From contig NZ_JNFD01000035.1 of NCBI RefSeq assembly GCF_000756375.1, positions 223,501 to 287,500 of the forward strand: 64,000 nucleotides of DNA, in the 5' to 3' direction. Made by a program: the position numbers and the translations under genes. The notes under the pieces are model-generated. The model had not been told where the DNA came from. It made no database searches and worked only from the letters and a program-made list of their open reading frames with translations. This document shows, one piece after another, positions 24,547 through 33,524 of the stretch (its first letter is position 1; each line of letters begins with the position of its first letter). The stretch is from Sphingopyxis sp. LC81 (lineage in GTDB: Bacteria; Pseudomonadota; Alphaproteobacteria; Sphingomonadales; Sphingomonadaceae).

Positions 24547-27500
24547 CTAACCCGCCATCAACGCCGCATTGCCGCCCGCCGCGGTGATGTCGGTGCTGAT
24601 CGACTTTTCCTCGGCAAAGCGGTGCAGATAGTGCGGGCCGCCCGCCTTCGGGCCGGTGCCCGACAGGCCGCGCCCGCCGAATGGCTGCGACCCGACGATC
24701 GCGCCGATCTGGTTGCGGTTCACATAGACGTTACCGACCTGCGCGCGCGCCGCGATATGCGCCGCCACGCCGTCAATGCGCGTGTGGACGCCCAATGTCA
24801 GCCCGTAGCCCGAGGCGTTGATCGCATCGATAAGCGCATCGAGCTCGCCGCCCTTCCACGTCGCGACGTGGAGCACGGGCCCGAAAATCTCGCGCTTCAA
24901 ATCGGTGACATGGTCGATCCGGATCGCCACCGGCGGCACGAAATGGCCATCTGCCGGCAGATTCGTCCGCCCGGCTTCGGCGATCACGCGGCCTGCTGCC
25001 CGCGCTTCGGTGACATAGGCGGCGATGTTCGCACGCGCCTCGTCATCGATGATCGGGCCCACATCGGTCGCGAGGATCGACGGGTCGCCGATATTGAGTT
25101 CGGCCATTGCACCCGCGACCATCTCGATCATCGTATCGGCAACATCTTCCTGCACGCAGAGCAGGCGCAGCGCCGAGCAGCGCTGCCCCGCCGACTGGAA
25201 GGCCGAGGCGACGGCATCGCGCGCGACCTGTTCGGGCAGCGCGGTCGAATCAACGATCATCGCATTGGCGCCGCCGGTCTCGGCAATCAGCGTCGCGATG
25301 GGGCCGTTGCGCCCGGCGAGGCTGCGGTTGATCATCCGCGCGACCTCGGTCGAGCCGGTGAAGGCGACGCCGATGATCTCGTTGTTGCTGGTCAGCGCCG
25401 CGCCGACGGTTTCGCCGCGGCCGGGGAGGTAATGGAGCACGTCGCCGGGGATGCCGGCCTCGAGCAACAGTTCGACCGCGGCGTGCGCGATCAGCGGGGT
25501 CTGCTCGGCGGGTTTCGCGAGCACGCTGTTGCCCGCCGCGAGCGCCGCCGACACTTGCCCCAGGAAGATGGCGAGCGGGAAATTCCACGGGCTGATGCAC
25601 ACGAACACGCCCTTGCCTTCGAGCATCAGCTCGTTGCGCTCGCCCGTCGGGCCGGGCAGCGCCACCGGATAGGTGAAGTCGGCGCGCGCTTGGCCCGCAT
25701 AATAGCGGAGGAAATCGACCGCTTCGCGGACTTCGGCGACCGCGTCGACGAGCGTCTTGCCCGCCTCGTCGATCGCAAGGCCGAGAAAGAGCGCGTCATG
25801 CTCTTCGAGCAGGTCGGCGGCGCGTTCAAGCCGTTCGGCGCGGAATGCACCGCCCGCGAGGCTCCAGTCGCTCTGCGCCTTGCGCGCCGCGGCGACGGCA
25901 TCGGCGACCGTCGCGGCGTCGGCCTCGATCACCTGTCCGACGACCGCGCCCGTCGCGGGATTGCGCACCGCTTCGGCTTTGCCTTTTCGCGAAACGCCGC
26001 CAACGATCGGCGCCGCGACAAGGTCGCCCCGCCGCGCCGCACCGATCGCCGAAATGAGCGCCTCGGGCACGCCGGGGTCGCCAAGGTCATAGCCGCGCGA
26101 GTTGCGGCGAACAGGATCGAAGAGGCCAAGGCCGGTCGCGATGTTCGACGACGCCGCGCTCGCAACGCTGCGCGGATCGACCGCAAGCTGCTCGGCGGTC
26201 ACGCCGGGATCGGAGAATTGATGCACGAAGCTCGAGTTCGCGCCATTTTCGAGCAGGCGGCGGACGAGATAGGCGAGCAGGTCGCGGTGCGTGCCCACCG
26301 GCGCATAGACGCGCACCGGGCGCGGCGGCGGGAACAGCGCGACGAGCGCATCGTGCGCACCCTCGCCCATGCCGTGGAGCCGCTGCAACTCGTAATCGGC
26401 GCCCGTGAACAGCTCGGACACATAGGCTAGCGTCATCGCATTGTGGCTCGCGAACGCCGGATAGATGCAATCCTGACAATCGCGGAGCAACTGCGCACAG
26501 CGCATGTAATTGAGGTCGGTGTGCAGCTTTGCCGTGAACACCGGGAAATCGCCGAGGCCGAGCGTCTGCGCGCGTTTGATCTCGGTATCCCAATAGGCAC
26601 CCTTGACGAGACGCATCGACAGCTTGACCCCGCGCGTCCGTGCGCGGTTGGCGAGCCAGTCGATCACCGCGGGCGCGCGCTTCTGATACGCCTGAATCAC
26701 GATGCCGAGCCCGGTCCAGCCGTCGGCGACCCCCGCGTCGATCAACGCCGCGAACACGTCCATATGCGGTTCCAGCCGGTCGCTTTCCTCGGCGTCGATC
26801 ATCAGCGGGATGTTCACCGCGCGCGCCGCCTTGGCGAGTTCGATCACTTGCGGCACCAGTTCGCCGATCACGCGCGCGTGCTGGAGATATTCGTAGCGCG
26901 GGTGAAGCGCCGAGAGCTTGATCGAGATGCCATGGTTGGCGTGCGGATCGCCCGGCTTCGCACCCTTGCCGATGCGCGCGATGGCATTGGCGTAGCTCTC
27001 ATAATAACGCTGCGCATCTTCGGCGGTGCGCGCCGCTTCGCCGAGCATGTCGAAACTCGCGAGTTCGGATTTTTCCTTGTCGGCGCGCTTGACCGCGGCG
27101 TCGATCGTCTCGCCCATCACGAACTGCTGGCCGAGCATCTTCATCGCCGCCAGCGCCGCCTGGCGGATCACCGGCTCGCCCGAGCGGCGGACCATCGATT
27201 TGAGCAAGGTCAGCGGGTTCGCGCGGCTGCCCATCGCGTCGAGCATCAGTGTCGCCGAGCCCAATGAAAGCCCGCGCGACGAGAGCGCGACGATCAGCGG
27301 GCTGTCCTCATCCTCGCCATCCTTCCAGTGGCGCCCGGCGATCTTGTCGCGGATCAGCGCATTGGCGGTCGCATTGTCGGGCACGCGGAGCAGCGCCTCG
27401 GCGAGGCACATCAACACGACGCCCTCTTCTGTCGACAGGCGATAACGGTTCATCAACTGCGCGACGAGCGTCTCGCGCTCGCCCTCGGCCTTCGCCTTGC

Positions 27501-27642
27501 GGATCAGTTCGAGCCCGCGGCGGGTGACCGCCTCGACACTGGCCGATGATGTGGCAAGGGCGCTACGCAGCTCGGCGACGATGTCGGATTCGCTGCGGCG
27601 GGCGAGGACGCGGATGGACGCGCGGTCGGGGCTTTGAGTCAT
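24547..27642 (-). CDS. putA: bifunctional proline dehydrogenase / P5C dehydrogenase PutA
   Basis: A 1031-residue PutA that oxidises proline to glutamate in two steps on one chain. The FAD-linked proline dehydrogenase barrel (about 60-480) contains IKLSALHPRYE, RLVKGAYWDTEI and FASHN. The aldehyde dehydrogenase half (about 560-1031) has FTGSTEVARMI, ETGGANAMIVD and the catalytic Cys in SAGQRCSALR. It lacks the N-terminal ribbon-helix-helix domain of autorepressing PutA proteins and the long C-terminal domain of the largest ones. Regulation is therefore likely through the divergent Lrp-family gene. ATG 27642 is preferred over 27657 because AGG precedes it and the N-terminus then fits short PutA proteins. 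Confidence 0.96.
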   Translation of the reverse strand: MTQSPDRASIRVLARRSESDIVAELRSALATSSASVEAVTRRGLELIRKAKAEGERETLVAQLMNRYRLSTEEGVVLMCLAEALLRVPDNATANALIRDKIAGRHWKDGEDEDSPLIVALSSRGLSLGSATLMLDAMGSRANPLTLLKSMVRRSGEPVIRQAALAAMKMLGQQFVMGETIDAAVKRADKEKSELASFDMLGEAARTAEDAQRYYESYANAIARIGKGAKPGDPHANHGISIKLSALHPRYEYLQHARVIGELVPQVIELAKAARAVNIPLMIDAEESDRLEPHMDVFAALIDAGVADGWTGLGIVIQAYQKRAPAVIDWLANRARTRGVKLSMRLVKGAYWDTEIKRAQTLGLGDFPVFTAKLHTDLNYMRCAQLLRDCQDCIYPAFASHNAMTLAYVSELFTGADYELQRLHGMGEGAHDALVALFPPPRPVRVYAPVGTHRDLLAYLVRRLLENGANSSFVHQFSDPGVTAEQLAVDPRSVASAASSNIATGLGLFDPVRRNSRGYDLGDPGVPEALISAIGAARRGDLVAAPIVGGVSRKGKAEAVRNPATGAVVGQVIEADAATVADAVAAARKAQSDWSLAGGAFRAERLERAADLLEEHDALFLGLAIDEAGKTLVDAVAEVREAVDFLRYYAGQARADFTYPVALPGPTGERNELMLEGKGVFVCISPWNFPLAIFLGQVSAALAAGNSVLAKPAEQTPLIAHAAVELLLEAGIPGDVLHYLPGRGETVGAALTSNNEIIGVAFTGSTEVARMINRSLAGRNGPIATLIAETGGANAMIVDSTALPEQVARDAVASAFQSAGQRCSALRLLCVQEDVADTMIEMVAGAMAELNIGDPSILATDVGPIIDDEARANIAAYVTEARAAGRVIAEAGRTNLPADGHFVPPVAIRIDHVTDLKREIFGPVLHVATWKGGELDALIDAINASGYGLTLGVHTRIDGVAAHIAARAQVGNVYVNRNQIGAIVGSQPFGGRGLSGTGPKAGGPHYLHRFAEEKSISTDITAAGGNAALMAG

Positions 27643-27683
27643 GCGGCCTGATACCATATTGCCTGCCGTCGATCCGACTTGTT

Positions 27684-27744
27684 TTTGCGCAAATCATATA
27701 TGAATTGACCGACATTCCATTCGAACTTAGTCGATTCATATGAA
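27684..27744. promoter_or_regulatory. palindromic operator candidates in the putA-lrp intergenic region
   Basis: Three perfect 10-base palindromes occur in this short AT-rich stretch: TTTGCGCAAA (27684-27693), TCATATATGA (27694-27703) and TTCATATGAA (27735-27744). The last overlaps the ATG of the regulator. The two TCATAT-type sites are 41 bases apart, close to four helical turns, as expected for an Lrp octamer wrapping DNA. They lie 40-100 bases upstream of putA. Confidence 0.5.
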
Positions 27745-28210
27745 AAATAGCCAACACACAGTCGAACTGGACGATTTCGATCGCAAGATCCTTGCCATCA
27801 TGGGCCGCGATGGGCGTATCACCTTTACCGAGCTGGCGCTGCAGGTCGGGCTGTCGAAAACGCCGTGCCAGCAGCGCGTGAAGCGCCTTGTCGACAGCGG
27901 GCTGATCGTCGGTTTTCGCGCGATCGTCGATCCGGCCAAGGTCGGGCTCGACCATGTCGCCTTCACCGAGGTCAAGCTGTCGGACACGCGCGAGGATGCG
28001 CTGATGCAGTTCAACATGGCGGTGCGGCAGATTCCCGAGGTCGAGGAATGCCATATGATCGCGAGCAGCTTCGACTATCTGCTCAAGGTCCGCACTCCCG
28101 ACATCCGCCGTTACCGGATCGTGCTCGGCGAAAAAATCTCGAGCCTGCCGCATGTCGCGAGCACATCGACCTTCGTCGCGATGGAGACGATCTGCGAATC
28201 GGCGCGCTGA
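27740..28210 (+). CDS. Lrp/AsnC-family regulator, probably of putA
   Basis: A 156-residue Lrp/AsnC regulator. The N-terminal helix-turn-helix (about 8-60) shows LDDFDRKILAIMGRDGR and ELALQVGLSKTPCQQRVKRL. The C-terminal RAM ligand-binding domain (about 70-150) has EVEECHMIASSFDYLLKVR. It is divergent from putA with under 100 bases between starts. That is the classic arrangement of PutR, which activates proline catabolism when proline binds. The palindrome over its own start codon suggests autoregulation. Confidence 0.92.
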   Translation: MKNSQHTVELDDFDRKILAIMGRDGRITFTELALQVGLSKTPCQQRVKRLVDSGLIVGFRAIVDPAKVGLDHVAFTEVKLSDTREDALMQFNMAVRQIPEVEECHMIASSFDYLLKVRTPDIRRYRIVLGEKISSLPHVASTSTFVAMETICESAR

Positions 28211-28283
28211 CGCCGCGCCGCCAGCAAAGGATTGACCCGCGACGCGGATGACGGCAAAGGCCGCCTATCGGTCGTTGCCGAGT

Positions 28284-28357
28284 GCGGGTGTAGCTCAATG
28301 GTAGAGCTTTTGCTTCCCAAGCAAGTGACGAGGGTTCGATTCCCTTCACCCGCTCCA
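28284..28357 (+). tRNA. tRNA-Gly(CCC)
   Basis: A complete 74-base cloverleaf. The acceptor GCGGGTG pairs with CACCCGC, the D stem is GCTC/GAGC, and the anticodon stem TTTGC/GCAAG surrounds loop TTCCCAA with anticodon CCC at 28316-28318. The T arm is AGGG-TTCGATT-CCCT. The discriminator T and CCA are encoded. Confidence 0.96.
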
Positions 28358-28448
28358 ACTTTCGCAGCGATTTAGTCACGCTAAATAGCGATCAGCGAAA
28401 GTTCGGCCGACCTCGCACAGCGAGGATCGACGGCGTGGCTTCGCCACG
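28357..28448. repeat. hairpin cluster after tRNA-Gly
   Basis: Directly after the tRNA, AACTTTCGC (28357-28365) pairs with GCGAAAGTT (28395-28403). An inner GCgATTTAG/CTAAATaGC stem nests inside it. Two more hairpins follow: CCTCGC-ACA-GCGAGG, and CGTGGC-TTC-GCCACG ending at 28448. The first could end tRNA transcription although no T-run follows. No copy of the tRNA 3' end is repeated nearby. Confidence 0.55.
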
Positions 28449-28456
28449 ACGGCCCC

Positions 28457-29239
28457 TCAGTCCTCGACGCGCTCCACCTTCACCTTCTGACTGACGAACG
28501 CGATATCGCGGTACGCCGTCAGGAAGGAAATGTCGGCGGCATCGCGCCCGACGCAGATGCGCGCCATTTCGGAGGCGCGCGCCATGCCCGTCGCATCGAC
28601 GAGGTGCCAGTCGCCATCGAGAAAGACCTCGGCGACGGCGTGGAAATCCTGCGGCTGAGCGCGCAGCGCATAGGCGCTCGCCATGCGCGCCGGGATATGC
28701 GCGGCGCGCGCGAGCGCGATCATCACATGCGCATAGTCGCGGCACACGCCGCGGCGTTCGACGAAGCTGTCGAGCGCGCCCGTCTCGGCATCGCTCGACC
28801 CCGAGACATAGGTGAAGCGGCTTTCGATCCAGTCGCGCATGCGGCCGATCTTCGCCCCGCCCTCTTGGTCGCCGAAGCGGCGCTCGACGAAGGCATGGAA
28901 CTTGTTCGACGGGCAATAGCGCGATTCGTTGAGATAGGGGATCGCCCCGGCGGGAAGCCGGTGGAGCGGCACCGCGGCGAGCGAGCGAAAGTCGGTGTCG
29001 GGGCGGTCGATCTCGACCGTCGCGCGATATTCGGCGCGCAGGCTTCCTTCGGCGCGCAGCCAGATCGGCTCGCAGATGCCGTCGGCGGCCGGAACGCGCG
29101 CGACAAATTCGGGGGCGCCGACGTCGAGCGACGCGCCCAGGACGCGCTGGCCGTGCCCGTTCGCGGCCTCGATCTGCAGCATCAGGTCGACGGGTTCGGA
29201 CAGGCGATAATTTAGGGAAGCGGAAATTTCGAGTTTCAT
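28457..29239 (-). CDS. transglutaminase-like cysteine protease-fold protein
   Basis: A 260-residue cytoplasmic protein with an N-terminal beta-rich domain (about 1-110, bacterial transglutaminase N-type) and a transglutaminase core. The Cys-His-Asp triad is visible as C166 in ERRGVCRDYAH, H200 in QDFHAVAEVFL and D215 in WHLVDATGM. There is no signal peptide. The substrate is unknown; such proteins are usually peptidases or amidases rather than true crosslinkers. It stands alone between the tRNA hairpins and a divergent MFS transporter gene. Confidence 0.87.
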   Translation of the reverse strand: MKLEISASLNYRLSEPVDLMLQIEAANGHGQRVLGASLDVGAPEFVARVPAADGICEPIWLRAEGSLRAEYRATVEIDRPDTDFRSLAAVPLHRLPAGAIPYLNESRYCPSNKFHAFVERRFGDQEGGAKIGRMRDWIESRFTYVSGSSDAETGALDSFVERRGVCRDYAHVMIALARAAHIPARMASAYALRAQPQDFHAVAEVFLDGDWHLVDATGMARASEMARICVGRDAADISFLTAYRDIAFVSQKVKVERVED

Positions 29240-29299
29240 CTATCGGCAACGCATGAAGGAGGGTTCGGTGGCGCTAGGGACAGCAGAAAGAAAGAGCAA

Positions 29300-30553
29300 G
29301 TGACGCCGGCGCGGACCATCCCGTTCATCGTCGCGACGATCTTCATGGACGCGGTCGGCTTCGGCATCATCATGCCGGTGCTGCCGCAGCTTGTGATGGA
29401 GGTCGGCGAGATCGACCTGCCGCACGCGATCGAGGTCGGCGCATGGATCGGGCTGGTCATGGCGGTCGCGACCTTCCTCGCCTCGCCCGTCCTTGGCAAT
29501 CTCTCGGACCATTTCGGGCGGCGGCGCGTGCTGCTGCTCGCGCTCGGCGGGCTCGCGGTCGATTATGCGCTGCTGACGATTGTCGAGACTTTGCCCTGGC
29601 TGTTCGTCGCGCGCGCATTGTCGGGCATTTTCGGCGGCAGCTATGCCGCGGCGCAGGCGGCGATCGCCGACATTACGAAGCCCGAGGAACGCGCACGAAA
29701 TTTCGGCTTCGTCGGCGCGGCGTTCGGCATCGGCTTCGTCGCGGGACCCGCGCTCGGCGGTTTCCTCGGCGAGATCAGCCCGCGTGCGCCGTTCGTGGCG
29801 GCGGCGGTCCTTGCCGCGGCCAACATGCTCTATGGCTATTTCATCTTCCCCGAGACGCTGCCTCCCGAACGCCGCCGCGCCTTCGACCGGCGCCGCGCCA
29901 ATCCGCTCGGCGCGTGGAAGACGATGCGCACGCTGCCCGGCATGGACGGCGTCGCGGGGGTGCTCGTGCTGTGGCAGATCGCGAGCCTCGTCTATCCGAT
30001 GACGTGGAGCTTCTATTGCATCGCGCAGCTCGGCTGGACGCCGGGGATGATCGGCGCGAGCCTCGCCGCGGTCGGCGTGATGATCGCGCTCGGGCAGGTT
30101 TTCGTCGTCGGCCCCGCGGTCGCGCGCTTCGGCGAGCGCGACGCGGCGACGCTCGGCATCCTCGTCGCGGTCGCGGTCTATGTTGGTTATGCCTTCACCA
30201 CCTCGACGATCGGCGCCTTCCTGCTGCTGATCCCCGTCGCGTTGCAGGCGCCGGTGCAGCCGTCGCTGATGGCGATGATGTCGCGCCGCGCAACTGCCGA
30301 AACGCAGGGCGAGGTGCAGGGGATTTCGGCGATGGCGATGGGGCTTGGGCAGCTGTTTGCGCCGCTGCTGCTCACCGGAACGATGGCCTATTTCACCGCC
30401 GACGCCGCGCCCGTCCATTTCCCGGGCGCCGCCTTTGTCGTCGCGGCGATCTTTGGCCTGCTTGCGATCCTGATGCTCCGCCGCCTGCCGCGCGCGACGC
30501 GGACAAGCGACGATGAGGCGGCCGATCAGATGCCGCCGTCGGTCACCGCATAG
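29300..30553 (+). CDS. MFS transporter, TCR/Tet family
   Basis: A 417-residue, 12-helix drug:proton antiporter-like protein. It begins with a Tet-type first helix ([23 protein letters not shown]) and has motif [14 protein letters not shown], between helices 2 and 3. Motif C-like glycines ([19 protein letters not shown]) lie in helix 5. These place it with TetA-like exporters. A true tetracycline role cannot be claimed. It starts at GTG 29300 behind AAAGAG. Its 3' end overlaps the convergent CinA-like gene by 28 bases. Confidence 0.9.
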   Translation: MTPARTIPFIVATIFMDAVGFGIIMPVLPQLVMEVGEIDLPHAIEVGAWIGLVMAVATFLASPVLGNLSDHFGRRRVLLLALGGLAVDYALLTIVETLPWLFVARALSGIFGGSYAAAQAAIADITKPEERARNFGFVGAAFGIGFVAGPALGGFLGEISPRAPFVAAAVLAAANMLYGYFIFPETLPPERRRAFDRRRANPLGAWKTMRTLPGMDGVAGVLVLWQIASLVYPMTWSFYCIAQLGWTPGMIGASLAAVGVMIALGQVFVVGPAVARFGERDAATLGILVAVAVYVGYAFTTSTIGAFLLLIPVALQAPVQPSLMAMMSRRATAETQGEVQGISAMAMGLGQLFAPLLLTGTMAYFTADAAPVHFPGAAFVVAAIFGLLAILMLRRLPRATRTSDDEAADQMPPSVTA

Positions 30554-31287
30554 CCGAGCGCCTCGAAGCCGGCGGTCAACGCCCCGACGCACGCCGCGAC
30601 CTGATCGCCGTCGGTCGAACGGACGACGAAATTGGCGCCGATCTTGCCGTCGCGAAAGAAGGGGTAGCTGCCGATCGCGACGCCCGGATGATCCTTTTCG
30701 CCCTGCCGCAACAGGTCGGCGATCTCGCTTTCGGGCGCCCATGCGCCGATCGTGTGCGCAACCAGCGGCGCCCCACCCTCAAGCTCGCCGGTGAGCGCGT
30801 CGAGCATGCCCGCGGTGATATGCGGCACCCCCGCCATCACGAACAGATTGCCGATGCGGATGCCAGGCGCCCCCGACATGCGGTTGGGGATCAGGTCGGC
30901 ACCGTCGGGCACGCGCGCCATGCGCAGCCGTGCCTCGGTCAGCTCGCTGCCGCGCGCGGTGTAATAATTTTCGAGGATCGCGCGCGCCGCCGGGTGGATG
31001 ATAACCCCGACGCCGAGCGCCTTCGCCACCGCATCGACCGTGATGTCGTCGTGCGTCGGGCCAATGCCGCCGGTGGTGAAGACATAGTCGTAGCGCGCGC
31101 GGATCGCGTTCAGCGCATCCACGATCTCCTGCTCGACATCCGGGACGATGCGGACTTCGCGCAGGCGAATGCCCTGCACGTCGAGCCAGGTCGCGATCTG
31201 CGATACATTCTTGTCCTGCGTGCGGCCCGAGAGAATCTCGTCGCCGATCACCAGCACGGCGGCGGTCCAGATGCGTTCGTCGCTCAT
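30526..31287 (-). CDS. CinA N-terminal-type molybdopterin-binding-fold protein
   Basis: A 253-residue protein of the competence/damage-inducible protein A family. The MoCF_biosynth domain (about 7-175) shows VIGDEILSGRTQDKN, FTTGGIGPTHDDIT and GAPGIRIGNLFVMAGVP. The C-terminal nicotinamide-nucleotide amidase domain of full CinA is missing, so this is the N-type (pyrophosphatase-like) form. Residues 176-253 form the usual small alpha/beta extension. It is convergent with the MFS gene and starts at ATG 31287. Confidence 0.88.
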   Translation of the reverse strand: MSDERIWTAAVLVIGDEILSGRTQDKNVSQIATWLDVQGIRLREVRIVPDVEQEIVDALNAIRARYDYVFTTGGIGPTHDDITVDAVAKALGVGVIIHPAARAILENYYTARGSELTEARLRMARVPDGADLIPNRMSGAPGIRIGNLFVMAGVPHITAGMLDALTGELEGGAPLVAHTIGAWAPESEIADLLRQGEKDHPGVAIGSYPFFRDGKIGANFVVRSTDGDQVAACVGALTAGFEALGYAVTDGGI

Positions 31288-31389
31288 GCCTTTGCCTTAG
31301 CTGCGAATGGTGACAAAACAAGCCCGCTGGCGGTCGGATCATGTTCTTGATATGTTCGCGTCCGAATCGAACCGCATGGGAGAAACGCG

Positions 31390-32018
31390 ATGGCCGAAGA
31401 CCTGATTTTCTATACCAATCCGATGTCGCGCGGGCAGATCGTCCGCTGGATGCTCGAAGAGGTCGGCGCGCCCTATGAACCGCGTGTCCTGGGTTATGGC
31501 ACGACGATGAAGGGCGCCGACTATCTCGCGATCAACCCGATGGGCAAGGTTCCGGCGGTGGTTCACAACGGCAAGGTCGTCACCGAATGCGCCGCGATCT
31601 GCGCCTATCTGGCCGACGCCTTCCCCGAGGCCGGCCTCGCGCCCGATGCGGCCGACCGCGCCGATTATTATCGCTGGCTGTTCTTTGCCGCGGGCCCCGT
31701 CGAGCAGGCGATCACCGCCAAGAGTTCGGGCTCGAACCCGATGCCGACCAGCAGCGCATGGCGGGCTTCGGCTCGCTTCCTGCCGCGCTCGACGCGCTCG
31801 AAAGCGCGGTTACGGGTAAAGCCTATGTCGCGGGCGACCGCTTCAGCGCCGCCGACGTTTATGTCGGCAGCCAGATCGACTGGGGGCTCCAGTTCGGCAC
31901 CATCGCGTCGCGCCCGGCGTTCGAAGCCTATGTCGCCCCCCTACGCGACCGCCCGGCCTACAAGCGCGCGAAGGAAATCGACAATGCGCTGATCGCCGAG
32001 ATGCAGGCGGCGCAATGA
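31390..32018 (+). pseudogene. glutathione S-transferase gene with a frameshift
   Basis: The first part (31390 to about 31730) encodes a GST N-terminal thioredoxin-like domain: FYTNPMSRGQIVRWMLEE, NPMGKVPAV and ECAAICAYLAD. Near 31725-31740 homology jumps to the -1 frame, where the C-terminal helical domain continues to the stop at 32016-32018: FGLEPDADQQRMAGFG, GKAYVAGDRFSAADVYVG. One base has been lost around AAGAGTTCGGG. As written, the product is a 200-residue chimera with an unrelated Arg/Ser-rich tail. It may be a true pseudogene or a sequencing error. The downstream GNAT start overlaps the stop of the second frame as ATGA, which argues that this frame was recently translated. Confidence 0.82.
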
Positions 32019-32581
32019 CGTCACCATTTCCGGACCTCACGACCGAAACACTCCTGCTGCGGCCGCTGGTTCTGGAAGATCATTCGGCCATTCAGGCCAT
32101 TTTCCCGCAATGGCAGATCGTGCGCCATTTGAATCCGTTCGTTCCATGGCCCTATCCCGACGACGGCGCGCTGACCTTTGTCCGCGACGTCGCGCTTCCG
32201 GCGATGCGCGAGGGCAAGGCCTGGCACTGGTCGATCCGAACGCGTCGAGAGCCCGGCACCCTGATCGGCGTCATCAGCCTGATGCTCAATCCCGACGACA
32301 ACCGCGGTTTCTGGCTCGATCCCGTCCATTGGGGCAAAGGCTTGATGCGCGAAGCGAGCGATGCCGTGACTGATTTTTGGTTCGACGTGCTGGATCAGCC
32401 CGTCCTGCGCGTGCCCAAGGCGATCGACAATCGCGCATCGCGCGCCATCTCGACCGGCAGCGGCATGCGAGCCGTCTGGTGCGGCGAAAAGCGCTATGTC
32501 GAAGGCTCCTTGCCCTCGGAACTATGGGAAATCACCGCCGATGAATGGCGGGCGAGGCGCATCCTCCGCCCTGACCAATAA
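32015..32581 (+). CDS. GNAT-family N-acetyltransferase, RimJ/RimL-like
   Basis: A 188-residue acetyltransferase. It begins TTETLLLRPLVLEDHSAIQAIF, typical of RimJ/RimL-like proteins. It carries IGVISLMLNPDDNRGFWLDPVHWGKGLMREA, which holds the acetyl-CoA pyrophosphate-binding G-K-G-L-M-R-E-A loop. The substrate is unknown. Its ATG overlaps the last codon of the frameshifted GST gene. A strong bidirectional terminator follows three bases after its stop. Confidence 0.86.
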   Translation: MTSPFPDLTTETLLLRPLVLEDHSAIQAIFPQWQIVRHLNPFVPWPYPDDGALTFVRDVALPAMREGKAWHWSIRTRREPGTLIGVISLMLNPDDNRGFWLDPVHWGKGLMREASDAVTDFWFDVLDQPVLRVPKAIDNRASRAISTGSGMRAVWCGEKRYVEGSLPSELWEITADEWRARRILRPDQ

Positions 32582-32583
32582 AA

Positions 32584-32611
32584 GAGCCCGGCGGATCGCT
32601 CCGCCGGGCTC
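32584..32611. terminator. bidirectional Rho-independent terminator
   Basis: GAGCCCGGCGGA and TCCGCCGGGCTC form a perfect 12-base-pair stem around TCGC. On the plus strand CTTGTTT follows; on the minus strand TTTTATT follows. It serves the GNAT gene and the convergent Bax-inhibitor gene. Confidence 0.85.
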
Positions 32612-32637
32612 CTTGTTTCGTTCGTCGTCCGTCCCGC

Positions 32638-33372
32638 TTATTCGCGGTTGCCCAAGAGGTTGAGCAGGAAGGTGAACATGTTGACGAAGTCGAGGTAGAG
32701 CGTCAGCGCGCCCATGATCACCGACTTGCCGACAAAGTCGGTCCCGCGGACATAGAAATACATGCTCTTGATCTTCTGCGTGTCATAGGCGGTGAGGCCC
32801 GCGAACAGCAGCACACCGATCACGCTGATCGCGAGGCTGAGCGCGCTCGACTGCACGAACATGTTGATCAGCATCGCGACGAGGATGCCGACGACACCCA
32901 TGATCAGGAAGGTGCCGAAGCCCGACAGGTCCTTCTTGGTCGTATAGCCATAGAGGCTAAGGCCAAGGAAAGCCGCCGCGGTCGCGAAGAAGGTGGTCGC
33001 GATCGACGATGCCGTAAAGGCGAGGAAGATCGTCGACATCGACAGGCCCATCACCGCGGCATAGACCCAGAACAATGTCTGCGCCGCCGTGGTCGACAGC
33101 TTGTTGATCCCGAAGCTCAGCACCAGCACGAAGGCCAGCGGCGCGAGCATCACCACCCACATCAGCGGGCTGCCGATCAGCGACTGGGTAAAGCCGCTAT
33201 TGAACGCCAGCATCGCGACGATGCCGGTCAGCAGCACGCCCGAGCCCATATAATTGTAAACCGACAGCATGTACGACCGCAGGCCGGCATCGACGGCCTG
33301 GTCCATTGCGTTCGCGCCGGCACCAAAACCGGAAGCCGCCATATTGGGGTCGTTCCAATTCGCCATTGTCAT
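32638..33372 (-). CDS. Bax inhibitor-1/YccA-family membrane protein
   Basis: A 244-residue inner-membrane protein with about seven hydrophobic helices. It has the BI-1 features: LRSYMLSVYNYMGSGVLLTG at the first helix, GLSMSTIFLAFTASSIATTF in the middle, LFAGLTAYDTQKIKSM with the conserved Asp, and LTLYLDFVNMFTFLLNLLG near the C-terminus. Bacterial members are proton-sensitive calcium-leak channels or FtsH partners. It starts at ATG 33372, or six bases on at 33366. Confidence 0.94.
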   Translation of the reverse strand: MTMANWNDPNMAASGFGAGANAMDQAVDAGLRSYMLSVYNYMGSGVLLTGIVAMLAFNSGFTQSLIGSPLMWVVMLAPLAFVLVLSFGINKLSTTAAQTLFWVYAAVMGLSMSTIFLAFTASSIATTFFATAAAFLGLSLYGYTTKKDLSGFGTFLIMGVVGILVAMLINMFVQSSALSLAISVIGVLLFAGLTAYDTQKIKSMYFYVRGTDFVGKSVIMGALTLYLDFVNMFTFLLNLLGNRE

Positions 33373-33524
33373 TACTCCATCATCGGCCAGCCCATACCGG
33401 CCGTAGACAGCAATATCGGGCGTTTCCCCTCCTGTTTCAAGCGAAACCGGACAAGAGCAATATTATTGCCTGCCCGGCGGTTAGGGGGTCGCGATCCGAA
33501 ACCCCGCCCATTATGTTGCCCGCC

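Noticed and set aside
28284..28357. tRNA-Gly as an integration site of a genomic island
   Set aside because: No integrase gene and no second copy of the tRNA 3' end occur nearby; the downstream genes look like ordinary chromosomal ones.
29300..30553. Calling the Tet-type MFS gene a tetracycline-resistance gene
   Set aside because: Only family-level motifs are visible; TCR-like exporters in environmental bacteria have varied or unknown substrates.
30526..30553. 28-base convergent overlap of the MFS and CinA-like genes
   Set aside because: Short 3' overlaps are common between convergent genes and need no special explanation.
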